DNA from: Arthrobacter sp.
GTDB taxonomy: Bacteria > Actinomycetota > Actinomycetes > Actinomycetales > Micrococcaceae
DNA: 64,000 nucleotides
Assembly (NCBI GenBank): GCA_026393275.1
Contig: JAPLAM010000060.1
Coordinates: 62,001 to 126,000, forward strand
Direction of reading: 5' to 3'
The position numbers and the translations under genes were made by a program. The notes beneath the pieces are model-generated. The model saw only the letters and a list, made by a program, of their open reading frames with translations. It did not search any database and was not told the DNA's origin. This document shows positions 36,126-44,585 of the stretch, piece by piece; positions within the stretch are counted from its first letter, which is position 1; every line of letters begins with the position of its first letter.

Positions 36126-37322
36126 GTGGAGGTCACCGGCGTACGCCTGTTGCTGCCCGGCAACGTCCGCCACAACTCGGGCGGCAACGCCTACAACGCG
36201 GCCCTGGCCCGCGCCCTGGCGGCCCTCGGCGTGGCGACGCGGTCCTGCGCGGTCGACGGCGACTGGCCCGTCGGCAGCCCGGACGACCGGCAGCGGCTGG
36301 GCCGGCTGCTCACCGAACCCGCCGACGCCGGGCGGGTCACGATCGTGGACAGCCTCGTGGCCTGCGGGGCGCCGGCCGAACTGGAAGCGGCCGCCGCGGC
36401 CGGGATGCCGGCCTGGATCCTGCTGCACATGCCCCTGGCCGGGCACCCGGAACTGGAACGCCGCGCCCTGCAGGCCGCTGCCGGGGTCATCTGCGTCAGC
36501 GGCTCGGCCGCGGCGGACCTGCGGCGGCTGCACCGGCTGCCGGCGCTGCCGGGCCGGGGCGGGATGGACAAGCGGGACGGGCTCGAGGTGTTGGACGGGC
36601 GGGACGGTCTCAGAGTGGCGCTGCCGGGCACCGAGCCCGCGCCGCTGGCCGGCGGTTCCGAGCCACCGCACCTGCTGGCCCTCGCCGCGCTGCTGCCCAA
36701 CAAGGACCAGTTGCTGCTGTTGCGTGCGTTGTCCGGGCTCACGGACCTGGCCTGGACGGCCACCCTCGCCGGCTCGGACACGGCAGATCCCTCCTACGCC
36801 GCGCTGCTCCGGCAGGAGACCGAACGCCTCGGCCTGGCCGGGCGCGTCCGGCTGCCGGGGGAGCTGCGGGGCGCCGGGCTGGCCGCCGAATGGGCAGCCG
36901 CCGACCTCAGCCTGCTGATTTCGCAGGCCGAAACCTACGGGCTGGTGGTCACCGAATCCCTGGCCCGCGGCGTTCCGGTGATCGTGCGGCAGGGCACCGG
37001 GGCCGTCGAGGCCCTCGCCGCGGGCACCGTCGTCGAGTCCGCCCCAAAGAGCGCCGCCGCTCCGGCACCACTGCCGGGTGCCGCCGTCGCGCTCGCGGAG
37101 GACCCCGCGCCGCTCGCCGCCGTCCTGCGCCGCTGGCTCACCGAACCCGAGTTGCGCGGCCAATGGCGGGACGCCGCCCGGGCGGTGCGCGAGCACCTCC
37201 CCGGCTGGGACGCCACCGCGCGGACCGTCCTGGCGATCCTCTCAACCGGCGGCACCGGGGACCGCCGCGGCAAACCCAACGCCCGGATCGATACCGCCGC
37301 CGCGGAAGCTGATGGAGAATGA
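36126..37322 (+). CDS. GT4-like glycosyltransferase
   Basis: VRLLLPGNVRHNSGGNAYNAALARALAALG; ADLSLLISQAETYGLVVTESLARGVPVIVRQGTGAVEAL. Confidence 0.87.
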   Translation: MEVTGVRLLLPGNVRHNSGGNAYNAALARALAALGVATRSCAVDGDWPVGSPDDRQRLGRLLTEPADAGRVTIVDSLVACGAPAELEAAAAAGMPAWILLHMPLAGHPELERRALQAAAGVICVSGSAAADLRRLHRLPALPGRGGMDKRDGLEVLDGRDGLRVALPGTEPAPLAGGSEPPHLLALAALLPNKDQLLLLRALSGLTDLAWTATLAGSDTADPSYAALLRQETERLGLAGRVRLPGELRGAGLAAEWAAADLSLLISQAETYGLVVTESLARGVPVIVRQGTGAVEALAAGTVVESAPKSAAAPAPLPGAAVALAEDPAPLAAVLRRWLTEPELRGQWRDAARAVREHLPGWDATARTVLAILSTGGTGDRRGKPNARIDTAAAEADGE

Positions 37323-37326
37323 CTCC

Positions 37327-38574
37327 ATGACGACCCAGCCCGTAACCGTGCAACTGCCGCCCGCCGAGAGCCTCACACCCGAGCGGCTCCGCGCCTGGTC
37401 CTGGCACCGGCAAGGCCTGGACGGCTCGCTGGCCGGCTGCACGGCGGAACAGGTCTTTGCCCGGGCCGGCTGGGCCCGGTCCGTGGGCGGCGCGAACCCG
37501 TACCTCACGCTCTTCGCCCGGGCCGGCATCCGGCGCGCGCAGGCGGACGCGGACGTCCTGGCCCACCGGATCCTGGAACTCCCGACGGCGCGCGGCTGCA
37601 CCTATGTGCTGGGCCGGGACGACTTCGCCTGGGCGCTGCGGCTCGGGCATGACCCCGCCGAAGCCGGGTTCAAAGTGGTCGGCCGGCTGGGGGTGGAACG
37701 GGGCGAAATCGCGCTGCTGGAGGAGCAGGTGCTGCACACCCTCACGGAAGCCGGGACGCCGCTGGACCCGCGGCAGCTCAAGGACGAACTTGGCGATTCG
37801 GTGCGGAACCTCGGCGAGGAGGGCAAAAAGAAGGGCGCCACCACCACGTTGCCCACCGCGCTGGGCATCCTGCAGGCGGACGGGCGGATCCGCCGCGTCC
37901 CCGCCGGCGGCCGGCTGGACCAGCAGCGCTACGCCTATGCGCCGTGGGGGCTCCGGCCGAGCGAGCTCAGCGACGAAGAGATCCGCGCCGAGCTGATCCG
38001 GCGATACCTCGGCTGGACGGGAGGGGCCACCTTCAAACAGTCGCAGTGGTTTACCGGCTTCACGGTCGCGCAGAGCAAATCAGCGCTGGCCGACGTCGGC
38101 GCCATGGAGGTTCCCACCGCGGCCGGTACAGGGGGCGGTCGGCTCTGGATGCTGCCCGACGACGTCGATCTGCTCGCCGCCTTCGAGGAACCGGCCGAGG
38201 AACAAATCCAGTTGCTCGCCGGGAGTGATTCGCTGGTGCTGCTGCGCCGGAACGCGGCCGAGCTGCTCGCCGAGGAGGATCAGGACAAGGCGGCGCTGGG
38301 GTCGCTCGCGCTGCAGGCGGACCTGCCGGACCATCCCATCCTGGACCGCGGCCGGATCATCGGGTTGTGGCAGTACGACCCGGCCCGGGAGCGGATCGCC
38401 GCGTGGGTCTTCGGGGTGTCCACCCCGGCCGTGGCCCGGCGGATCGCCGAGGTGGAGGCCTGGATCAAGGAAGATCTGGCGGACTTCCGTGCCTACAGCC
38501 TGGATTCGCCGGCGTCACGACAGAAGCGGATCGATGCGCTGCTGGCGTCCACGACGGCGACGGGCGACCGGTAG
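37327..38574 (+). CDS. winged-helix DNA-binding domain protein (AlkZ/YcaQ-like)
   Basis: LRAWSWHRQGLDGSLAGCTAEQVFARAGWARSVGGANPYLTLFARAGIRRAQADADV; RRYLGWTGGATFKQSQWFTGFTVAQSKSAL. Confidence 0.8.
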   Translation: MTTQPVTVQLPPAESLTPERLRAWSWHRQGLDGSLAGCTAEQVFARAGWARSVGGANPYLTLFARAGIRRAQADADVLAHRILELPTARGCTYVLGRDDFAWALRLGHDPAEAGFKVVGRLGVERGEIALLEEQVLHTLTEAGTPLDPRQLKDELGDSVRNLGEEGKKKGATTTLPTALGILQADGRIRRVPAGGRLDQQRYAYAPWGLRPSELSDEEIRAELIRRYLGWTGGATFKQSQWFTGFTVAQSKSALADVGAMEVPTAAGTGGGRLWMLPDDVDLLAAFEEPAEEQIQLLAGSDSLVLLRRNAAELLAEEDQDKAALGSLALQADLPDHPILDRGRIIGLWQYDPARERIAAWVFGVSTPAVARRIAEVEAWIKEDLADFRAYSLDSPASRQKRIDALLASTTATGDR

Positions 38575-38591
38575 CCGGGCGAATTACAGCC

Positions 38592-39095
38592 TCAGCCGCC
38601 GCGGTGGCCGGCGAAGAAATCCCGCAGCAACGCCCCGCACTCCTGCTCCCGGACGCCGGCGTACACCTCCACCCAATGGTTGAGCCGGCGTTCGCGCAGT
38701 ATGTCGAACACGGAGCCAGCGGCCCCGGCCTTCTCATCCCAAGCACCAAAAACCACCCGGGGAATCCGGGCCAGCACCACGGCGCCGGCGCACATGGCAC
38801 ATGGCTCCAGCGTGACCACCAGGGTGCAGTCCGCCAGCCGCCAGCCGTCGTCGTCCTGGCCCTCCAACGCGCGGCGGTCACGCAGCCGGGCGGCGGCTTC
38901 ACGGATCGCCACCATCTCCGCGTGCGCCGTCGGGTCCCCGAGCGCCTCGCGCTCATTGCGTCCGGTGCCGAGCACCGAACCGTCCGGCCCGATCACGACG
39001 GCGCCGATCGGCACGTCCGCGGTGGCCAGGGCCCGGCGGGCTTCCTCGAGGGCCAGTCCCATCCATTCCGCATGGCGTGGCTCGGGGGTAGTCAT
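38592..39095 (-). CDS. tadA: tRNA adenosine deaminase-like nucleoside deaminase
   Basis: PTAHAEMVAIREAAARL (HAE) and TLVVTLEPCAMCAGAVVLARIPRVVFGA (PCxxC). Confidence 0.92.
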   Translation of the reverse strand: MTTPEPRHAEWMGLALEEARRALATADVPIGAVVIGPDGSVLGTGRNEREALGDPTAHAEMVAIREAAARLRDRRALEGQDDDGWRLADCTLVVTLEPCAMCAGAVVLARIPRVVFGAWDEKAGAAGSVFDILRERRLNHWVEVYAGVREQECGALLRDFFAGHRGG

Positions 39096-39177
39096 GGCTC
39101 AATGATAGTTTCGACGCTATGCATCCTAAGCACGCTGTGCACCATGGCCGGGCGCACCAGGAAGTCGGGAGACGGCA

Positions 39178-40068
39178 ATGATCACCAGGACTGAGAATTG
39201 GCTGACGCGGCGCTGGGGCCGCTGGGTGGTGCCCTACGCCGCCTTGTGGATCACGATGCTGATCGGCGGCGTGGTGGTGGTGGTGCTGGCGCTGTTGAGC
39301 GCCGAGGTCTACGACAACGTGGTGGACTCCGCCGGCCTGGCGAACCTGGACAAGCCCACGCTGGCGTACATGGAACAGCTGCGCAGTCCCGGCCTGGACT
39401 CGTTCGTCACCGGCTTCACCAACATCGGCGGCGGAATCGGGATGCCGATCCTGGCCAGCATCCTGACGGCGTGGCTGACCTGGATTTCCCGGACCTGGCG
39501 GCCGCTGATCCTGATCGGAGGCGCCGCCGCCGTGTCGGTCACCGCCACCGCGGTGGGCAAGAAACTGATCGGCCGGACCCGGCCCGACCATGCCGATGCG
39601 GTGCCGCCCTATGAGAACTCGCCGTCGTTCCCCAGCGGCCACACCCTGAACACCACGGTGGTGATCGGGCTGGTGGTCTACCTCGCCTGCCTGCAGGTGC
39701 AGCGCACCGTGGCCCGGGTCGGCCTGATCACGGCCGGCGTGCTCTTCATCTTTGCGATGGGCATGAGCCGGGTCTTCCTGGGCCACCACTGGATGACGGA
39801 CGTGATTATCGGCTGGGTGTTGGGGTTCGGTTGGGTGGGGATCGTGATCCTGGCCCACCGGCTCTTCCATGTGCTGCGGCACCGGGAACATGCCGGTCCC
39901 GCGCCGACGTTCGACAACGAGGTCCACGTGCGCGACGGCGCTCCCGCTACCGACGGCGACGGTGGCCGCGCGACTGGCGGCGCTAGCGCTCCCGCTACCC
40001 GCCGCGGCGGCGGGACGACGGACGCCGATACCGGCGGCCCGGCTGGGGGCCCGCCGGTGTCCGGGTGA
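39178..40068 (+). CDS. PAP2-family phosphatase
   Basis: KKLIGRTRPDH...ENSPSFPSGHTLNTTVV...SRVFLGHHWMTDVIIGW. Confidence 0.94.
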   Translation: MITRTENWLTRRWGRWVVPYAALWITMLIGGVVVVVLALLSAEVYDNVVDSAGLANLDKPTLAYMEQLRSPGLDSFVTGFTNIGGGIGMPILASILTAWLTWISRTWRPLILIGGAAAVSVTATAVGKKLIGRTRPDHADAVPPYENSPSFPSGHTLNTTVVIGLVVYLACLQVQRTVARVGLITAGVLFIFAMGMSRVFLGHHWMTDVIIGWVLGFGWVGIVILAHRLFHVLRHREHAGPAPTFDNEVHVRDGAPATDGDGGRATGGASAPATRRGGGTTDADTGGPAGGPPVSG

Positions 40069-40080
40069 TAGTTTTGACCC

Positions 40081-40716
40081 ATGCGCACTCTCGTTGTGGA
40101 CCACCCGCTGGTCGCCCATAAGCTCACCGTTCTGCGGGACAAGAACACCCCGTCCCCGGTCTTCCGCCAGCTCACCGAGGAGCTTGTCACGCTCCTCGCC
40201 TACGAAGCCACGCGTGACGTCCGCACCGAACCGGTGACCATCGAGACGCCCGTCAGCACCACCATCGGCACCGCCTTCACCAAGCCCACCCCGCTGGTGG
40301 TCCCGATTCTCCGCGCCGGGCTGGGCATGCTCGAGGGCATGACCAAGCTGGTCCCCACCGCGGAGGTCGGCTTCCTGGGCATGGCCCGGGACGAAGAAAC
40401 CCTGGACATCATCACGTACGCCGAGCGCCTCCCGGATGACCTCACGGACCGCCAGATCTTCGTCCTGGACCCGATGCTGGCCACCGGCGGCACGCTGCGC
40501 GAGGCGATCAAGTTCCTGTTCAAGCGCGGCGCCTCGGACGTCACCTGTATCTGCCTGCTGGCCGCCCCGGAAGGCCTGGCCAAGCTGGAAGAAGAACTCT
40601 CGGACGCCAACGTGACCATCGTGCTGGCCTCGATCGACGAGAAGCTCAACGAGAAGTCCTACATTGTCCCCGGCCTGGGCGACGCCGGCGACCGGCTGTA
40701 CGGCATCGCCGGCTAA
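40081..40716 (+). CDS. upp: uracil phosphoribosyltransferase
   Basis: [85 protein letters not shown]. Confidence 0.98.
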   Translation: MRTLVVDHPLVAHKLTVLRDKNTPSPVFRQLTEELVTLLAYEATRDVRTEPVTIETPVSTTIGTAFTKPTPLVVPILRAGLGMLEGMTKLVPTAEVGFLGMARDEETLDIITYAERLPDDLTDRQIFVLDPMLATGGTLREAIKFLFKRGASDVTCICLLAAPEGLAKLEEELSDANVTIVLASIDEKLNEKSYIVPGLGDAGDRLYGIAG

Positions 40717-40792
40717 AGTCCCCGGGCTCAGTCCCCGGACTAAGCTCCCGCGCGGGGTTCCGGCGGACGCCGTCGGGGTCTAGCCTGTGCCC

Positions 40793-41170
40793 ATGGACTG
40801 GAAACTCGAACTCGTAATGGTCCCCGTGTCCGACGTGGACCGAGCCAAAGACTTTTATGTCAACAAGGTGGGCTTCAACGCCGACTACGACGAGCGCCCC
40901 TCGGACGGCATCAGGTTCGTCCAGCTGACGCCGCCGGGCTCGGGTTGCTCGATCGCAATTGGCGAGGGTCTCAACGACGCCCCGCCCGGCACCGCCCCCA
41001 GCCTGCAACTCGTGGTCAGCGACATTCAGGCCGCGCACCGGCAGCTCAAGGACAACGGCGTGGACGTCAGCGACGTCGACGTCCAGGACTGGGGGCAATT
41101 CGTCTACTTCGCCGACCCCGACGGCAACAAGTGGGCCGTGCAGTACATCCCCAGCCGTCCGAACGGCTGA
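40793..41170 (+). CDS. VOC/glyoxalase family protein
   Basis: MDWKLELVMVPVSDVDRAKDFYVNKVGFNADYDERPSDGIRFVQLTPPGSGCSIAIG. Confidence 0.93.
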   Translation: MDWKLELVMVPVSDVDRAKDFYVNKVGFNADYDERPSDGIRFVQLTPPGSGCSIAIGEGLNDAPPGTAPSLQLVVSDIQAAHRQLKDNGVDVSDVDVQDWGQFVYFADPDGNKWAVQYIPSRPNG

Positions 41171-41282
41171 TCACCCGCGCGGCGGTCCCCGCAGGCGGTG
41201 CCGCGGCAGACAACGCGCGAGGCGCCGGATCCGGTGGATCCAGGGCCTCGCCGCGAGTCTGTGTGGTTGCCGGCTGTGCGGC

Positions 41283-42059
41283 TTAGTACCAGTTGTTCGC
41301 GTAGTGGAAGTTCAGGGCGCCGCACGGTGAGCCGTAGCGCTGCTGGACGTACTGCAGGCCCCAGTTGATCTGGGTCCGGTAGTTGGTCAGGTAATCCGCT
41401 CCCGCGCTGGCCATCTTTTCGGCCGGCAGGGACTGGACCACGCCATAGGCGCCGCTGCTGGCGTTGGTGGCGGTGGTCTTCCAGTCGGACTCCCTGGTCC
41501 ACAGCTTCTGCAGGCACTGCATTTCGCTTGCCGCCCAGCCGTGGACCGGGAGCTGCGCCGCGGCATAGGCCTGCGCACCAGCGGGATCGTCGACGGCGAC
41601 CGGCTGCACCGGTGCCGGGGCAGCCGCGGGAGCCGGGGCTGGCGGAGCAGCGGGGGCCGGAGCCGCCGCCGGTGCTGCCGGCGCGGGGGCTTCGGCGGGC
41701 TTGCTCTCGGCGGGCTTCGCCTCGATGCTGGCCGGGGCGGGTAACGCGGGGGTGTAGCTGCCGAGCCGTTCGAGGTCCAGCGACTGCACGGACGCCTTGG
41801 CGGCGGCGGTGGTCTGGGTCGCCGTGCCGGAGGCCTGGCCCGCAGCGCCGACCCCGAGCAGCACCGCGAAGGCGGTGACTACCACGGCGGCGCGCTTGCC
41901 TTTGGACGGGACGCCGGCGCCGGAGCGGGCACGCTTGCCCTTAGGGGCGGGACGGGTCACGGCGGAGCGTTCTGCCGGCTCGGCGCGGTGGCGCGCGGTC
42001 TCGGCTTCGGTCGTCTGTTTAGCGCCTTCTGGGCGCGTTTGTGCCATAAAGTCAGTCAT
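41283..42059 (-). CDS. secreted transglycosylase-like (SLT/Rpf-type) protein with Ala-Pro linker
   Basis: Signal/TM, A/P-rich linker, C-terminal WAASEMQCLQKLWTRESDWKTTATNASSGAYGVVQSLPAEKMASAGADYLTNYRTQINWGLQYVQQRYGSPCGALNFHYANNWY. Confidence 0.9.
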   Translation of the reverse strand: MTDFMAQTRPEGAKQTTEAETARHRAEPAERSAVTRPAPKGKRARSGAGVPSKGKRAAVVVTAFAVLLGVGAAGQASGTATQTTAAAKASVQSLDLERLGSYTPALPAPASIEAKPAESKPAEAPAPAAPAAAPAPAAPPAPAPAAAPAPVQPVAVDDPAGAQAYAAAQLPVHGWAASEMQCLQKLWTRESDWKTTATNASSGAYGVVQSLPAEKMASAGADYLTNYRTQINWGLQYVQQRYGSPCGALNFHYANNWY

Positions 42060-42064
42060 GGTCG

Positions 42065-42225
42065 CCTCTCAACGCCTACGGAGTTAGCTGTCGGGTTCGG
42101 ATGCGAAATCCGGCCGCACGGAATTTCAACGTGGCGGCTTAACCCCAAGGGGTGCATGGATGCAGATGCCCGGGAACACTGGGTCCCCCGTCTCTGCCTG
42201 GTCCAGCGGAATCCGGCAAGCGGCA
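42065..42225 (-). ncRNA. c-di-AMP riboswitch (ydaO-yuaA type)
   Basis: Minus strand carries gacgggggaccca ... ttggggttaagcc ... cccgacagctaactccgtaggcgttgagagg directly upstream of the cell-wall hydrolase start; boundaries approximate. Confidence 0.85.
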
Positions 42226-42373
42226 GAGTGTGGCGTCAGTCCGGATGTGCGGCCAGATCGACTGGCGCACCCTAAAACGGTACCTGACTTTCAGCTGGAA
42301 GTCACATTCCGGTAACGACGAGTCCCCGTGGCGGTGTGGCGGCTTGCCCTGCGGCGAGGGTTGGGTGTGCCCA

Positions 42374-42435
42374 TTTCGACGGTTCCGTGCCCGCACGGGG
42401 CTCCCGAACAGCGAGTGGGCACGGAACCGTCGAAA
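42374..42435. repeat. dispersed palindromic element copy: perfect 18-bp arms tttcgacggttccgtgcc / ggcacggaaccgtcgaaa
   Basis: Arms 42374-42391 and 42418-42435; related to 12214-12281 and 10705-10732. Confidence 0.9.
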
Positions 42436-42470
42436 CGGCGGGCGGGGTACGGCGCTTAGGGTCTGCCAGG

Positions 42471-44579
42471 TTACCCGGCCAGCAGGTACACGGTGGTCCC
42501 GCCGATGGTCTGGGCGGAGAAGTTGGCCGCCACCCACGAGGCAATCCGCGCGGCGTCGTCGGAGCCGCTTTGGCCCTGCATTGTGCGGCCGGCGATGAAG
42601 TAGTGGATCTTCCCATCGGCCACGTACTGCTGGAATTGCGCGAGCGTCGGCGCCGGATCGGTGCCGTTGAACCCGCCCACGGCCATCACGGGGAGCTCCG
42701 TCGCAAGCTGGTAGCCGGCGGCGTTGTTGGATCCGACGACGGCGGCGGCCCAGGTGAAGTTGCCCGCGCCCGCCTGCAGCGCCGTCACAAGGGCCGCGGA
42801 CGGCGTGGTGGCCCCTAGCAGGCCGCCCATTCCGCCCGCCCCGCCGCCGCCAGGACCGCGCCCGGCACCGTTCGTCGTGCCGTTGATGTTCACTCCGGGG
42901 CCGCCGCCAAAGCCGCCGTTGCCGCCGAAGACCGCCGGGAACCCTGCGCCGCCCCGGCCGCTCACGGCCGGACCGGCGCTGACGATCGAGCCGCTCTGGG
43001 CCGTCGCGGCGGTTGCCAGCGAGTAGGCCAGCGGGCCGGCGAGGGCAGCGGCGACGGCGAGCACCGCCGTCGTGCGCGCCACGATCCCGGACGCCGCCGG
43101 GCCGCCCCGCCGGAGCCCCGCCAAGTTGAAGCCCGGGACAGCGGAGGCCAGCACCGCGCCGGCCGCGGCGAGCGAGGCCAGCAGGACCACCCAGCGCAGC
43201 CACGGCACGAACGTCGGCGTGCGGCCGAGGAGTTCCGCGGCCATGGCTCCGGCCGCCACGAGGGCCGCGGCGAGCAGCGCGGCGGCCACCGGCTGGTTCC
43301 GCCGCTGCCAGAGGAGCACTCCGCCCAGGCCGGCGAATCCCGCGATCCCGGGCGCCAGCGCCACCATGTAGTACGGGTGGATGATCCCGGCCATGAGACT
43401 GAAGGTCAGCCCGGTGACGGCCACCCAGGAGCCCCAGACAATCACCGAGGCCCGCACGGCATCGGTCCGCGGGGCCCGCCTTCCGAGCCACAGCAGCCCC
43501 GCCCCGAGCAGCACCACCGCGGGCAGCAGCCAGGCGATCTGGCCGCCGAACTCGCTGTTGAAAAGCCGGAACAACCCCGGGGTGCCCCAGCCGTTGCCGC
43601 CGCCCACGCTCCCCGTTTCGTCGCCGCTGAGCCGGCCCAGGCCGTTGTAGCCCAAGGTCAGCTCGAGGATGGAGTTGCTCTGGGACCCGCCGATATACGG
43701 GCGGTCCGCCGCCGGGATGAGTTCGACGGCGGCCAGCCACCAGCCGGCCGCGACGGCCATCGCCGCGCCCGTGGCGAGCAGGTGCAGGAGGCGTTTGCCC
43801 AGCCCGGCCGGTGCCGCGACGAGGTAGGCCAGGGCGAAGCCGGGGACAACCAGCAGCACCTGCAGTTGTTTGGTGAGGAAGCCGAAGCCCAGGAGCGCTC
43901 CGGCGAGCAGGAGCCAGCGCAGGCGCGCGTCCTGGATGGAGCGCAGCACGGCATAGGCGGCCGCGGTCATCAACAGTGTGAGCAGGGCGTCCGGGTTGTT
44001 GAACCGGAACATCAGCACGGCTACCGGGGTCAGCGCCATGACCGCAGCGGCGAGCAGTCCCGCGCGGTGCGCCAGGCGGGCGTCGGCCGTGGCGGGGGCC
44101 GCGGCCCGGCGGACGGCCAGATAGACCAGCCAGACGGTGCCGACGCCCATGAGCGCCTGCGGGACCAGGATGCTCCAGGAGCTGAGGCCGAAGAGGCGCA
44201 CCGACAGTCCCATCACCCACAACGACGCCGGCGGCTTGTCCACGGTGATGGCGTTGGCGGCGTCGGACGAGCCAAAGAACCAGGCCGTCCAGTCCTGCGA
44301 GCCGGCCTGGGCCGCGGCCGAGTAGAAGGCGTTGGCCCAGCCGGAGGCGCCGAGGTTCCACAGGTACAGCACGGCCGTGGCCAGCAGCAGGGCCCCCAGT
44401 TCCAGCCGCGGGCGCAGGTTCCGGGCACCGAACCCGCGGGCGCCGGCGGGCGGCAGGACCTGCGGGACGGACCGTGCCTGCGGGGCGGGCGGAACTCCCG
44501 GGGCTTCAGGGGCTGGCAACCGCGGCGCTGCTGCCGCGCGCGGCGTCTCGGCGGGGCGGGGATTCAGGGTGTCGGTCAT
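42471..44579 (-). CDS. GT39 (ArnT/YkcB-like) membrane glycosyltransferase
   Basis: ATAVLYLWNLGASGWANAFYSAAAQAGSQDWTAWFFGSSDAANAITVDKPPASLWVMGLSVRLFG; many TM. Confidence 0.92.
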   Translation of the reverse strand: MTDTLNPRPAETPRAAAAPRLPAPEAPGVPPAPQARSVPQVLPPAGARGFGARNLRPRLELGALLLATAVLYLWNLGASGWANAFYSAAAQAGSQDWTAWFFGSSDAANAITVDKPPASLWVMGLSVRLFGLSSWSILVPQALMGVGTVWLVYLAVRRAAAPATADARLAHRAGLLAAAVMALTPVAVLMFRFNNPDALLTLLMTAAAYAVLRSIQDARLRWLLLAGALLGFGFLTKQLQVLLVVPGFALAYLVAAPAGLGKRLLHLLATGAAMAVAAGWWLAAVELIPAADRPYIGGSQSNSILELTLGYNGLGRLSGDETGSVGGGNGWGTPGLFRLFNSEFGGQIAWLLPAVVLLGAGLLWLGRRAPRTDAVRASVIVWGSWVAVTGLTFSLMAGIIHPYYMVALAPGIAGFAGLGGVLLWQRRNQPVAAALLAAALVAAGAMAAELLGRTPTFVPWLRWVVLLASLAAAGAVLASAVPGFNLAGLRRGGPAASGIVARTTAVLAVAAALAGPLAYSLATAATAQSGSIVSAGPAVSGRGGAGFPAVFGGNGGFGGGPGVNINGTTNGAGRGPGGGGAGGMGGLLGATTPSAALVTALQAGAGNFTWAAAVVGSNNAAGYQLATELPVMAVGGFNGTDPAPTLAQFQQYVADGKIHYFIAGRTMQGQSGSDDAARIASWVAANFSAQTIGGTTVYLLAG

Positions 44580-44585
44580 GGCGTC

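Noticed and set aside
34391-36187. 598-aa minus-strand ORF over tRNA-Ser, dehydrogenase and PTPS-like genes
   Set aside because: Crosses a tRNA and is antisense to three well-supported features.
34425-37322. Genomic island integrated at tRNA-Ser
   Set aside because: No integrase, no repeat of the tRNA 3' end seen, and the neighbouring genes look like normal chromosomal content.
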